Source of the DNA: Frateuria_A sp049727805
GTDB lineage: Bacteria > Pseudomonadota > Gammaproteobacteria > Xanthomonadales > Rhodanobacteraceae
Assembly: GCF_049727805.1 (NCBI RefSeq)
Contig: NZ_JBCNYA010000015.1
Coordinates: forward strand, 1-64,000
Direction of reading: 5' to 3'
Length of the DNA stretch: 64,000 nucleotides
A model generated the notes under the pieces. The model was not told where the DNA came from, searched no databases, and saw only the letters and a program-made list of their open reading frames with translations. Below, piece after piece: positions 34,425 through 43,171 of this stretch. Every line of letters begins with the position of its first letter. Positions within the stretch are counted from its first letter, which is position 1. A program made the position numbers and the translations under genes.

Positions 34425-36100
34425 AGACCCGTCCGCGGATCGTCTCCCTGCTCGGCGCCACGGCGCTGGTCCTCTCCACCGCGGCCGGCGCCGCCACGCC
34501 GAGCCCGGCGAAGACGCAGGCCTACATCCACAAGGCCTGGGACACGCTCACACGCTCGCTGGAGGATTGCTCGGCGCTGCACGACCCGAAGATGGACGCG
34601 CGTCCGGTGCTCTACCTGCCGGCCGGCATCGGCAAGCCTTCCGGCATCGACGAGATCGCCAGGCGCTGCAAGGTCGAGGTGCGCACGCTGCCGAAGCGCA
34701 TCGGCAAGCTGGGCGAGCTGATGCCTTCGGCGCTGCCCGCCGAGGGCCTGCTCTACCTGCCCAAGCCCTATGTCGTCCCGGGCGGCCAGTTCAACGAGAT
34801 GTACGGCTGGGACAGCTACTTCATCCAGTTGGGCCTGCTCGCGGACAAGCGCGACGATCTCGCCCGCGACATGACCGACAATATGCTGTTCGAGGTCGAG
34901 CACTACGGCGGCGTGCTCAACGCCAACCGCACCTACTACCTCACCCGCTCGCAGCCGCCGTTTTTGAGCCGCATGGTCTCCGACGTGCTGGCCGCGCCCG
35001 GCGCCTTCAAGGACGAGGCCGAACGCCACGCCTGGCTGGCCCGCGCCTATCCGCTGGTGGTGGCCAACTACCACATCTGGACGCGGCCCGAGCATCGTGC
35101 GGGCGACACGGGCTTGGCGCGCTACTTCGACCTGGGCGCCGGGCCGGTACCGGAGATGCACGGCAGCGAGTACTACCGGGGCGTGATCGACTGGGTGCTG
35201 GCGCATCCGAAGCAGGATCCCGGTTATCTGGTGAAGGCTGCCGAGCATCCCGACGCGGCCGAGGCGGCCAAGCTCAAGAACGCGAGCTGCGACATCCAGG
35301 CCTCTCCGGTCTGTGCCGGCGCCTGGGCCAAGGGCTATCGCCTGAGCGCCGACTACTACCTCGGCGACCGCGCGATGCGCGAGTCCGGTTTCGACACCAA
35401 CTTCCACTTCGGTCCCTACGGCGGCACCACCCACCACTACGCCGGCGTGGGCCTGAACAGCCTGCTCTACCGCTACGAGCGCGACCTGCACGACCTCGCC
35501 CTGCAACTGGGCAAGGTGGCCGAGGCGCAGCAGTGGGCCGAGGCCGCGGCCCGTCGCAAGGCCGCGATGGACAGGTACCTGTGGAACGAGCAGCGCGGCA
35601 TGTTCATGGACTACGACTTCACCCGCGGCCAATCCTCCGGGCAACCCTACGTCACCACCTACTGGCCGCTGTGGGCCGGGCTCGCCTCGAAGGCGCAGGC
35701 CGCCGCGCTGGACAGACACCTGGCGGTGTTCGAGCGCAAGGGCGGGCTGTCGATGGACGACCTGGGCAGCGGCGCGCAGTGGGACGAACCGTTCGGCTGG
35801 GCGCCCACCAACTGGCTGGCGATCTCGGGGCTGGACGCCTATGGCTTCCACGGCGATGCGCGGCGGCTGGCCCGCAAGTTCATGGGCACGGTGGAAACCG
35901 GCTTCGCCCACGACGGCACCATCCGCGAGAAATACAACATGGCGCTGGGCAATGCCGACGTAAAGATCACTGCGGGCTACACCACCAACGTGATCGGCTT
36001 CGGTTGGACCAACGCGGTCTACCTCAAGCTGCACCAACTGCTGCAGGGTGCGCCGGCACCGGCGCCTGCCGCCGCGCGCAGCGCAGGGGCGGTGCACTGA
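34421..36100 (+). CDS. Exported GH37 trehalase-like glycosidase, divergent
   Basis: A 559-residue protein with a signal peptide (ending STAAGAA, residue 24) and the GH37 (alpha/alpha)6 fold. Recognised signatures are PGGQFNEMYGWDSYF (canonical first motif has PGGR) and QWDEPFGWAP (intact second motif). The predicted acid is Asp325 in ESGFDTNF, and a candidate base is the Glu in REKYN. However, the RPE motif is VPE (GPVPEMHGSEYY), and the usual glycine-rich GGGGEY loop before GFGWTN is replaced by ADVKITAGY. These are substrate-contact regions, so it may act on a modified trehalose or another alpha-glucoside. ATG 34421 overlaps the esterase stop (ATGA); it ends the locus. Confidence 0.88.
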   Translation: MKTRPRIVSLLGATALVLSTAAGAATPSPAKTQAYIHKAWDTLTRSLEDCSALHDPKMDARPVLYLPAGIGKPSGIDEIARRCKVEVRTLPKRIGKLGELMPSALPAEGLLYLPKPYVVPGGQFNEMYGWDSYFIQLGLLADKRDDLARDMTDNMLFEVEHYGGVLNANRTYYLTRSQPPFLSRMVSDVLAAPGAFKDEAERHAWLARAYPLVVANYHIWTRPEHRAGDTGLARYFDLGAGPVPEMHGSEYYRGVIDWVLAHPKQDPGYLVKAAEHPDAAEAAKLKNASCDIQASPVCAGAWAKGYRLSADYYLGDRAMRESGFDTNFHFGPYGGTTHHYAGVGLNSLLYRYERDLHDLALQLGKVAEAQQWAEAAARRKAAMDRYLWNEQRGMFMDYDFTRGQSSGQPYVTTYWPLWAGLASKAQAAALDRHLAVFERKGGLSMDDLGSGAQWDEPFGWAPTNWLAISGLDAYGFHGDARRLARKFMGTVETGFAHDGTIREKYNMALGNADVKITAGYTTNVIGFGWTNAVYLKLHQLLQGAPAPAPAAARSAGAVH

Positions 36101-36173
36101 CGCGATTGTTCACGGGCGACGGCCGGCCGCTGCGCTATCCTTGCCGGCCTTTCGCCCCTAGCCCAGGATTGCC

Positions 36174-36683
36174 ATGACCATCAACGTCACGTTCGAGACC
36201 AACCGCGGCCCGATCCACCTGCGCCTGCACGAGGACAAGGCGCCGGTGACCGTCGCCAGTTTCGTCAATCTCGCCCGCAGGGGCTATTACGACGGCCTGG
36301 CGTTCCACCGTGTCATCAACGACTTCATGATCCAGGGCGGCTGCCCGCTGGGCACCGGCACCGGCGGCCCGGGCTACAAGTTCGAGGACGAGTTCCATCC
36401 CTCGCTGCGCCACGACAAGCCTGGCGTGCTGTCGATGGCCAACGCCGGCCCGCGCACCAACGGCAGCCAGTTCTTCATCACCCACGGCCCGACCCCGTGG
36501 CTGGACGGCAAGCACAGCGTGTTCGGCGAAGTGATCGGCGGCGACGACCAGAAGGTCGTCAATGCGATCCGCCAGGGCGACACCATCGAGAAGGTCACCG
36601 TCGAAGGCGACGTCGACGCGCTGCTGGCCGCCCAGGCCGACCGCGTCAAGGAATGGAACACGGCCCTCGACCAGCGCGGGTGA
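36174..36683 (+). CDS. ppiB: Cytosolic peptidyl-prolyl cis-trans isomerase (cyclophilin type)
   Basis: A 169-residue cyclophilin without signal peptide, so cytosolic PpiB rather than periplasmic PpiA. The active-site pattern is complete: FHRVINDFMIQGG (catalytic Arg), MANAGPRTNGSQFFITH, and WLDGKHSVFGEV with the Trp of PpiB. It catalyses proline isomerisation during folding. Length matches PpiB (164-170). It starts 73 bases after the trehalase stop and has its own TATCCT-like -10 just upstream (36136-36141), so it is not necessarily part of that operon. Confidence 0.95.
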   Translation: MTINVTFETNRGPIHLRLHEDKAPVTVASFVNLARRGYYDGLAFHRVINDFMIQGGCPLGTGTGGPGYKFEDEFHPSLRHDKPGVLSMANAGPRTNGSQFFITHGPTPWLDGKHSVFGEVIGGDDQKVVNAIRQGDTIEKVTVEGDVDALLAAQADRVKEWNTALDQRG

Positions 36684-36799
36684 GCCAGCCCGGGCGCCCT
36701 CCCTGCGACGGGGAGGGTGCCCCGCGACCACGGGGGCGCGGATCGCCGCCGCTGGCAAGGCTCCCCGGCCTGTCCGCCAAGCGGCTGCGGGGCGCGTGC

Positions 36800-36805
36800 T
36801 AAAAT
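36800..36805 (+). promoter_or_regulatory. Candidate -10 (TAAAAT) of the aminotransferase gene
   Basis: TAAAAT stands 36 bases before ATG 36842. The leader contains the ribosome site GAGGAAGCC. A -35 is not obvious. Confidence 0.45.
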
Positions 36806-36841
36806 CCGTCGGTTACCTCACTCCCAATCCCCGAGGAAGCC

Positions 36842-38041
36842 ATGCCCCAGCTCGCCCAGCGTGTCGGTCGCGCCAAGCCCAGCGCGATCATGGTGATCGC
36901 CGAGAAGGCCAAGCAGTTGAAGGCGCAGGGGAGGGACATCATCAGCTTCTCCATCGGCGTGCCCAACTTCCTCCCCGGCGAGCACGTCTACGCCGCGGCG
37001 CGCGAATCGCTCAGCCACGACTCCGGCCAGTACGGCAGCAACCGCGGCGCCGAGCCGCTGCTGGACGCCTTCCTCAAGCACATCGAGGCGCTGGGTTTCT
37101 CCGGCTACGGCCGCATGAACCTCTCGATCGGCATCGGCGCCAAGCAGGTGCTCTACAACCTGGCCGAGGCGCTGCTCGACGAGGGCGACGAGATCTGCTT
37201 CGCCGCGCCGTACTGGACCACCTACCGCGACATCGCCGACATCGTCGGCGCGAAGATGAACGTGCTGCCGTGCCCGTCGACGCAGAACTACAAGCTTGCG
37301 CCGGCGCAACTCGAAGAGGCCCTGAAACGCAAGCCGAAGGTGTTCCTCTTCAACAATCCGTCCAACCCGACCGGCATGGTCTACACGGCCGAGGAAATCG
37401 CCGCGCTGGCCGACGTGCTGGTGCGCTATCCGGACACCTGGATCGTCACCGACGACATCTACAACTCGATGGTGTTCGACGGCATCGGCTACCACAACTT
37501 CGTGTTCGCGCGTCCCGAACTGCGCGAGCGGCTGGTGTTCGTCGACTCGGTGTCCAAGACCTACGGCATGCCGGGCTGGCGCGTGGGCATGCTGGCCGGT
37601 CCCGAACCGGTGGCCAAGGCGGTCACGACGCTCAACTCCAACCACATCACCAGCGTGCCGGAAGTGATCACCGCCGCCGCGGTGGCCGCCTTCAGCGGTC
37701 CGCAGGATGTGCCGCAGGCCAAGTGCGCCGAGTTCGCCGCCAAGCGCGACATCGTGGTCGCCGCGCTGCGCGCGATCCCCGGCGTGGTCTGCCCGCGCCC
37801 GCAGGGCGCGTTCTACGCCTTCCCGGACATCTCCGTCGCTTTCGGCAAGTCGCACAACGGCACGCCGATCAACAGCGACGTCGACGTCTGCGCGGCGCTG
37901 CTGGAAGCCAAGGGCGTGGCCTGCGTGCCCGGCTCGGCCTTCGGCGAGCCGCATTCGCTGCGCATCTCCTACACCTGCCCGACGGCTCAGCTCGAGCCGG
38001 GCCTGAAGCGTATCCAGGAGTTCTTCGCCGAACTTCAATAG
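36842..38041 (+). CDS. PLP-dependent aminotransferase, aspartate aminotransferase family
   Basis: A 399-residue fold-type I aminotransferase. The PLP lysine lies in SVSKTYGMPGWRVG, and the NNPSNPTGMVY motif and C-terminal SLRISYT (substrate carboxylate Arg) are present. Subgroup I of AspC-like enzymes is likely, but substrate (Asp, aromatic or branched chain) cannot be separated by sequence alone. A GAGGAAGCC ribosome site precedes ATG 36842. It is followed by a 24-base inverted repeat and then mdh. Confidence 0.88.
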   Translation: MPQLAQRVGRAKPSAIMVIAEKAKQLKAQGRDIISFSIGVPNFLPGEHVYAAARESLSHDSGQYGSNRGAEPLLDAFLKHIEALGFSGYGRMNLSIGIGAKQVLYNLAEALLDEGDEICFAAPYWTTYRDIADIVGAKMNVLPCPSTQNYKLAPAQLEEALKRKPKVFLFNNPSNPTGMVYTAEEIAALADVLVRYPDTWIVTDDIYNSMVFDGIGYHNFVFARPELRERLVFVDSVSKTYGMPGWRVGMLAGPEPVAKAVTTLNSNHITSVPEVITAAAVAAFSGPQDVPQAKCAEFAAKRDIVVAALRAIPGVVCPRPQGAFYAFPDISVAFGKSHNGTPINSDVDVCAALLEAKGVACVPGSAFGEPHSLRISYTCPTAQLEPGLKRIQEFFAELQ

Positions 38042-38046
38042 TGCCG

Positions 38047-38113
38047 GCGTAGGGTGGGCTTCAGCCCGCCATGCTTTCCGGCGACGGCCGGTGGGCTGAA
38101 GCCCACCCTACGC
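38047..38113. repeat. Perfect-arm inverted repeat (GTAGGGTGGGCTTCAGCCC type)
   Basis: A 24-base arm at 38047-38070 pairs with 38090-38113, with one mismatch and a 19-base loop. It stands between the aminotransferase stop and mdh. Repeats with this core are frequent extragenic elements in Xanthomonadales. There is no T run, so it is more likely an RNA 3'-end stabiliser or REP-like element than a classic terminator. Confidence 0.85.
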
Positions 38114-38141
38114 AAAGAATCGAACTTTCCATGGAGACACA

Positions 38142-39131
38142 ATGATGAAAGCCCCCGTCCGAGTTGCCGTCACCGGCGCCGCTGGCCAGATCGGCTACGC
38201 GCTGCTGTTCCGCATCGCCGCCGGCGACATGCTGGGCAAGGACCAGCCGGTCATCCTGCACCTGCTCGAGATCACCCCGGCGCTGCCCGCGCTGCAGGGC
38301 GTGGTGATGGAGCTCAACGACTGCGCGTTCCCGACGCTCGCCGGTGTGGTTGCCACGGACGACGTCAACGTCGCTTTCAAGGACGTCGACTACGCGCTGC
38401 TGGTCGGCGCGCGTCCGCGCGGCCCGGGCATGGAGCGCAAGGATCTGCTCGAAGCCAACGGCGCGATCTTCGGCCCGCAGGGCAAGGCGCTGAACGACCA
38501 CGCCAAGCGCGACGTGAAGGTGCTGGTGGTCGGCAACCCGGCCAACACCAATGCGCTGATCGCTCAGCAGAACGCACCGGATCTGGACCCGAAGTGCTTC
38601 ACCGCGATGGTGCGCCTGGACCACAACCGCGCGCTCTCGCAGCTGGCTGATAAGACCGGCAAGCACACGACCGAGATCAAGAAGGTCACCATCTGGGGCA
38701 ACCACAGCTCGACCCAGTACCCGGACCTGCACCACGCCACCGTCGACGGCAAGCCAGCGCTGTCGCTGGTCGACCAGGCTTGGTACGAGAGCGACTTCAT
38801 CCCGACCGTGCAGCAGCGCGGCGCGGCGATCATCAAGGCCCGCGGCGCCTCGTCGGCCGCCTCCGCCGCTTCCGCCGCGATCGACCACATGCGCTCGTGG
38901 GCATTGGGCACGGCCGAAGGTGACTGGGTCTCGATGGGCATCCCGTCGGAAGGCTCGTACGGCATCGCGCCGGGCGTGATCTACGGCTATCCGGTCACCG
39001 TGAAGGATGGCAAGTACGCGATCGTACAGGGCCTTGAGATCAACGATTTCTCGCGCGCCCGCATGGATGCCACCGACAAGGAGCTGCGCGAGGAGCGCGG
39101 CGGCGTGGAGCATCTGTTCGCGAAGAAGTAA
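38142..39131 (+). CDS. mdh: Malate dehydrogenase
   Basis: A 329-residue NAD-dependent malate dehydrogenase of the cytosolic-type group used by Xanthomonads and related bacteria. The nucleotide-binding motif is VAVTGAAGQIGYALL at residues 8-22. The substrate-binding Arg is in GARPRGPGMERKD, the catalytic His in IWGNHSSTQYPD, and NPANTNA is intact. It converts malate and oxaloacetate in the TCA cycle. GGAGA precedes ATG 38142; ATG 38145 is an alternative. It ends at a strong intrinsic terminator. Confidence 0.97.
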   Translation: MMKAPVRVAVTGAAGQIGYALLFRIAAGDMLGKDQPVILHLLEITPALPALQGVVMELNDCAFPTLAGVVATDDVNVAFKDVDYALLVGARPRGPGMERKDLLEANGAIFGPQGKALNDHAKRDVKVLVVGNPANTNALIAQQNAPDLDPKCFTAMVRLDHNRALSQLADKTGKHTTEIKKVTIWGNHSSTQYPDLHHATVDGKPALSLVDQAWYESDFIPTVQQRGAAIIKARGASSAASAASAAIDHMRSWALGTAEGDWVSMGIPSEGSYGIAPGVIYGYPVTVKDGKYAIVQGLEINDFSRARMDATDKELREERGGVEHLFAKK

Positions 39132-39153
39132 CGCCATCGGTGATGGTTGAAAG

Positions 39154-39177
39154 GGGCGGCTTCGGGCCGCCCTTTTT
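39154..39177 (+). terminator. Intrinsic terminator of mdh
   Basis: GGGCGGC-TTCGG-GCCGCCC followed by TTTTT, about 22 bases past the mdh stop. Confidence 0.92.
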
Positions 39178-39244
39178 CGTGGCCGCGCGCGCCTCAGAAG
39201 CGGACGCGGGTTGGGGCTTGACCGGGATTTCCCGCAAGCCTTGG

Positions 39245-39365
39245 CCCCTCACCCCAGCCCTCTCCCCGGAGGGGAGAGGGAGTGGATCCAGCACGCCGCG
39301 GGATGTCCGGTCACCCTCACTCCTTGCTCCCTCTCCCCTCCGGGGAGATGGTTGGGGTGAGGGGG
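39245..39365. repeat. Inverted pair of CCCTCACCCC-family repeats
   Basis: CCCTCACCCCAGCCCTCTCC at 39246 is matched by its inverted counterpart (CTCTCCCCTCC...GGTTGGGGTGAGGG) at 39329-39363. The two copies face each other around an about 50-base spacer. This lies between mdh and the MerR-TipAS gene. It belongs with the copies at 18491 and 46940. Confidence 0.85.
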
Positions 39366-39415
39366 CGCTCTTGCGAGGAACTCCATGCGCAGCGAACGCT
39401 GCCTTGGACGGCCCG

Positions 39416-40432
39416 CTACGCCGCAGCCTGCGAAGCCTGCCGCACATACGCCAGCATCGCCTGATCCACCGTGCTGCCGCTGCGCAGGTCCGGCTCGTTC
39501 GCGTAGGCCTCGCGGACGCGCGCGTGCGTGGCCGGATCGTCTCCGGCGTAGGCGCGGAAGAGTTCCATCCATCGTTGCGCGAGCTGGCGCACGTGCGGAT
39601 CGGAAGGCGGCGTTCCGGCGTTCATGGCGTTGCGCACGCCGGCGATCAGCGGCGGCCAGTCGTACATCTGCCGGCCGTAGTTCGCGCGCATGCGTTCCAT
39701 CTCCGACGGGAGCAGGTAACGCTCGAAGATCACCAGCCGCGCGTCGACCAGCGACTCCTCGATGAAGCGTTCCAGCGCCGGCGTGATGCCGTTGCGTTCG
39801 CGCAGTTCCGGCTCGTTGTCCTGCATGGCCTTCAGGCGGGTGATGAAGCCTGGGTTGTGGCCGGTGCCCCGCTGGACCGCTTCCATCCACTGCAACGCCA
39901 GCGCATGCGCATGCGGCGACCGATGCGTGACGCCACGATCCATCGCGGCCTGTACCTCACCGACCAGCGCATGCCAGTGCGCCGCCACGTCCGGATCGTT
40001 GTGCAGCGGCAGGTTCTTCAATTCTTCGGGCGAGAAATACTTTTCGTACATGGTCATCAGTTCCAGCGTGTCCAGCCAGTCGGCCAGGTCGGGGGACTGT
40101 CCGGCGGCGAGCTGCCCGCCGAGCGCGACCAGGCGATTGCGCAGGCGCGTGGCCCGCTCGAGCTCCTGGTCGAGCTGGGCGATCTGGCGGTCGATGACCT
40201 CGGCCAGCGGTTGCTCGGGCCCGGACAGGGCGGTTCCGATGTCGGCCAGCGACAGGCCGAGCTGGCGCAGTGCCTGGATGCGGTGCAGGCGTTCCACGCT
40301 GGCGCGGTCGTAGAGCCGGTAGCCGGCATCGGAGCGCAGCGAGGGCCGGAGCAGGCCGATGGCGTCGTAGTGGTGCAGCGTGCGGACGGTCAGTCCGCAG
40401 CGGCGGGCGAGTTCGCCGACGGTCAGCGGCAT
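39416..40432 (-). CDS. MerR family transcriptional regulator with TipAS antibiotic-recognition domain
   Basis: A 338-residue regulator. The MerR winged helix-turn-helix is at residues 1-70 (LTVGELARRCGLTVRTLHHY, RLYDRASVERL), then a coiled coil (about 80-120). The C-terminal domain (about 130-335) is TipAS-like, with its repeated W-x-x-L patterns; an internal duplication is visible (WMEAVQRGTGHNPGFI and WMELFRAYAGDDPATH). TipAS domains bind thiopeptide-type antibiotics covalently or ligands non-covalently and induce resistance genes. No target gene is adjacent. ATG 40432 gives the natural N-terminus. Confidence 0.85.
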   Translation of the reverse strand: MPLTVGELARRCGLTVRTLHHYDAIGLLRPSLRSDAGYRLYDRASVERLHRIQALRQLGLSLADIGTALSGPEQPLAEVIDRQIAQLDQELERATRLRNRLVALGGQLAAGQSPDLADWLDTLELMTMYEKYFSPEELKNLPLHNDPDVAAHWHALVGEVQAAMDRGVTHRSPHAHALALQWMEAVQRGTGHNPGFITRLKAMQDNEPELRERNGITPALERFIEESLVDARLVIFERYLLPSEMERMRANYGRQMYDWPPLIAGVRNAMNAGTPPSDPHVRQLAQRWMELFRAYAGDDPATHARVREAYANEPDLRSGSTVDQAMLAYVRQASQAAA

Positions 40433-40526
40433 GGCTTCAGGTCTCCTCGGGTGCGTGGCGGGCACTTTCCGGGATGACGTTACGTGAGGGTCAAGCGTTG
40501 TGGCCAGCCGCATTCTCGCGGGATCC

Positions 40527-40780
40527 GGCAAGGCCTCCCCCATCCGCCCTTCGGGCACCTTCCCCCGCAGGCGTGGGAAGGATCCACGACGTGCCGCGCG
40601 CCCGGGACCGAGTTTTCCCCACGGGTAAGGATCAAAGGCGTGCCGTACGCCCCCGAAATCGAGCCTTCCCCCGTTTCACGGGGGAAGGTGCCGACAGGCG
40701 GATGGGGGCATCCTTGCGTGATCCGGCAAGGCTCCCCTATTCACCCTTCGAGCATCTTCTCCCGCAAGCGGGGGAAAGGA
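40527..40780. repeat. Three copies of the CCTTCCCCC intergenic repeat
   Basis: Units at about 40532-40580, 40664-40712 and 40728-40778 share the CCCCCATCCGCC and CCTTCCCCCG...CGGGGGAAGG parts in alternating orientation. The region separates the MerR-TipAS start from the ahpF stop and contains no frame. It matches the repeat at 12091-12223. Confidence 0.8.
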
Positions 40781-40786
40781 TCAGCT

Positions 40787-42367
40787 TCATGCCGCGACGG
40801 CGGTGGGCGCCGAAGTGCGGATCAGGTGGTCGAAGGCCGCCAGTGCGGCGGTCGAGCCGGCGCCCATGGCGATGACGATCTGCTTGTATGGCACCGTGGT
40901 CGCGTCGCCGGCGGCGAACACGCCGGGCAGCGAGGTCTGGCCGCGGTCGTCGATGATGATCTCGCCGCGCGGGGTCAGCTCCAGCGTGCCCTTGAGCCAC
41001 TCGGTGTTCGGCAGCAGGCCGATCTGCACGAAGATGCCTTCCAGCTCAAGCGTGCGCATCTCGCCGCCCACGCGGTCCTTGTAGACCAGCGCGGTCACCC
41101 GCTTGCCATCGCCCAGCACCTCGGTGGTCTGGCCGCTGACGACGATGTCCACGTTGGGCATGCTGCGCAACTTGCGTTGCAGCACGTCGTCCGCGCGCAG
41201 CTTGCTGTCGAACTCGATCAGCGTGACGTGGCTGGCCAGGCCGGCCAGGTCGATCGCCGCCTCCACGCCCGAGTTGCCGCCGCCGATCACCGCCACGCGC
41301 TTGCCCTTGAACAGCGGGCCGTCGCAGTGCGGGCAGTAGGCCACGCCCTTGTTGCGGTACTCGTCCTCGCCGGGCACGCCCATCTGGCGCCAGCGCGCAC
41401 CGGTCGAAAGCACCACGGTCTTCGACCTCAGCGTGGCGCCGTTGGCCAGTTGCACCTCGACCAGGCCGTCGGTGGCGTCGCTGGCCGGGATCAGCGCCTG
41501 CGCGCGCTGCAGGTTCATCACGTCGACGTCGTAGTCGTGCACGTGCTGCTCCAGCGCGGTGCCGAGCCTGGGGCCCTCGGTGTAGGACACCGAGATGAAG
41601 TTCTCGATGCCCATGGTGTCCAGCACCTGGCCGCCGAAACGCTCGGCCACCAGGCCGGTGCGGATGCCCTTGCGCGCGCCGTAGACGGCCGCCGCGGCGC
41701 CGGCCGGACCGCCGCCGACGACCAGCAGGTCGAACGCGTCCTTGGCCTTGATCTTCTCGGCCTCACGCTCGCTCGAGCCGCTGTCCAGCTTGGCGACGAT
41801 CTGCTCCAGGCTCATGCGGCCCTGGTCGAACAGTTCGCCGTTCAGGAACACGGTCGGGACCGACATCACCTGGCGGGCCTCGACTTCGTCCTGGTACAGC
41901 GCGCCGTCGATGGCCACGTGCTGGATGCGCGGGTTGAGCACGCTCATCAGGTTGAGCGCCTGCACCACGTCCGGGCAGTTCTGGCAGGACAGCGAGAAAT
42001 AGGTTTCGAAACGGAAGTCGCCATCCAGGTCGCGCACCTGCTCGATGGTCTCGGCGGCGGCCTTGGACGGATGCCCGCCCACCTGCAGCAGCGCCAGCAC
42101 CAGCGAGGTGAACTCGTGGCCCAGCGGGATGCCGGCGAAGCGCACGCTCACGTCGGTGCCGGCGCGGTTGATGGCGAACGACGGCTTGCGCGCATCGTCG
42201 TCGCGGCGCACCAGGCTGATCTTGTCCGACAGCGACGCGATCTCGGTCAGCAGTTCGTTCAACTCGGCCGACTTGGCGCTGTCGTCGAGCGAGGCGGCCA
42301 GCTCGATCGGCTGGACCAGCTTCTCGAGATAGGCCTGGAGTTGGGTCTTGAGGTTGGTGTCGAGCAT
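40787..42367 (-). CDS. ahpF: Alkyl hydroperoxide reductase subunit F
   Basis: A 526-residue flavoprotein that passes electrons from NADH to AhpC. The N-terminal thioredoxin-like half carries CQNCPD, the FAD domain follows at VVGGGPAGAAAAVYG, the thioredoxin-reductase-type disulfide is CPHCDG, and the NAD-binding site is VIGGGNSGVEAA. Length matches E. coli AhpF (521). ATG 42367 has GGAGCCCACC upstream. It lies 182 bases downstream of ahpC on the same strand, with an RNA hairpin between them. Confidence 0.97.
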   Translation of the reverse strand: MLDTNLKTQLQAYLEKLVQPIELAASLDDSAKSAELNELLTEIASLSDKISLVRRDDDARKPSFAINRAGTDVSVRFAGIPLGHEFTSLVLALLQVGGHPSKAAAETIEQVRDLDGDFRFETYFSLSCQNCPDVVQALNLMSVLNPRIQHVAIDGALYQDEVEARQVMSVPTVFLNGELFDQGRMSLEQIVAKLDSGSSEREAEKIKAKDAFDLLVVGGGPAGAAAAVYGARKGIRTGLVAERFGGQVLDTMGIENFISVSYTEGPRLGTALEQHVHDYDVDVMNLQRAQALIPASDATDGLVEVQLANGATLRSKTVVLSTGARWRQMGVPGEDEYRNKGVAYCPHCDGPLFKGKRVAVIGGGNSGVEAAIDLAGLASHVTLIEFDSKLRADDVLQRKLRSMPNVDIVVSGQTTEVLGDGKRVTALVYKDRVGGEMRTLELEGIFVQIGLLPNTEWLKGTLELTPRGEIIIDDRGQTSLPGVFAAGDATTVPYKQIVIAMGAGSTAALAAFDHLIRTSAPTAVAA

Positions 42368-42505
42368 GGTGGGCTCCAGACGGTCGAAGGGGATGGGCGC
42401 TTGCAGGAGCAGCCTTGAGTCGCGGTGCAGGGAGGGGAGGCGCCGGGAGAGAGGCGCCATGCGGCCCAGGCCGCTGCTGCAAGCACCCGGTCGGATGCCG
42501 CGGGA

Positions 42506-42534
42506 GGCATCCGGGCGGCGGGCGCCCGGATGCC
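42506..42534 (-). other. Intercistronic hairpin between ahpC and ahpF
   Basis: A 12-base stem, GGCATCCGGGCG with its exact complement CGCCCGGATGCC, and a five-base loop. No T tract follows on the minus strand, so it is not an intrinsic terminator. It probably protects the ahpC message end, giving more ahpC than ahpF product. Confidence 0.7.
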
Positions 42535-42549
42535 GGTCTTGCGGGTGGA

Positions 42550-43113
42550 TCAGATCTTGCCGACCAGGTCGAGCGACGGAGCGAGGGTCTTCTCGCCTTC
42601 CTTCCACTTGGCCGGGCAGACCTCGTTCGGGTGGGCGGCGACGTACTGCGCGGCCTTGACCTTGCGCAGCAGCTCCGAAGCGTCGCGGCCGATGCCGCCG
42701 GCGTTGATCTCGACGATCTGGATCTTGCCCGACGGGTCGATCACGAAGGTGCCGCGGTCGGCGATGCCGTCAGCCTCGATCAGCACATCGAAGTTGCGCG
42801 AGATCGCGTGGGTCGGATCGCCGATCATGGTGTACTGGATCTTCTTCACCGCGTCGGAAGTGTCGTGCCACGCCTTGTGCGCGAAGTGGGTGTCGGTCGA
42901 GACCGAATAGACCTCCACGCCCATCTTCTGGAACTCGGCGTAGTTGTCGGCCAGGTCCTCCAGCTCCGTCGGGCAGACGAAGGTGAAGTCGGCGGGGTAG
43001 AAGAACACGACCGACCACTTGCCCTTCAGGTCGGCATCGGTCACTTCGATGAACTTGCCGCTCTTGAAGGCCTGTGCCTTGAAGGGTTTGACTTCGGTGT
43101 TGATCAAGGACAT
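42550..43113 (-). CDS. ahpC: Alkyl hydroperoxide reductase subunit C (2-Cys peroxiredoxin)
   Basis: A 187-residue peroxiredoxin of the AhpC class. The peroxidatic Cys47 lies in DFTFVCPTE and the resolving Cys166 in NEVCPAKW; length equals that of E. coli AhpC. It reduces hydrogen peroxide and alkyl hydroperoxides in the cytosol and is recycled by AhpF. Start ATG 43113 follows GAGGAAACAGCG. A two-box palindromic operator lies 59-95 bases upstream, consistent with OxyR control. Confidence 0.98.
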   Translation of the reverse strand: MSLINTEVKPFKAQAFKSGKFIEVTDADLKGKWSVVFFYPADFTFVCPTELEDLADNYAEFQKMGVEVYSVSTDTHFAHKAWHDTSDAVKKIQYTMIGDPTHAISRNFDVLIEADGIADRGTFVIDPSGKIQIVEINAGGIGRDASELLRKVKAAQYVAAHPNEVCPAKWKEGEKTLAPSLDLVGKI

Positions 43114-43171
43114 CGCTGTTTCCTCGTTGGTGGTAGTAGTTGGCCCGACAAAGCATAGGCTTCCATAACCG

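Noticed and set aside
38047..38113. Possible transposon ends around the inverted repeat
   Set aside because: The loop is only 19 bases and no target-site duplication or transposase was seen.
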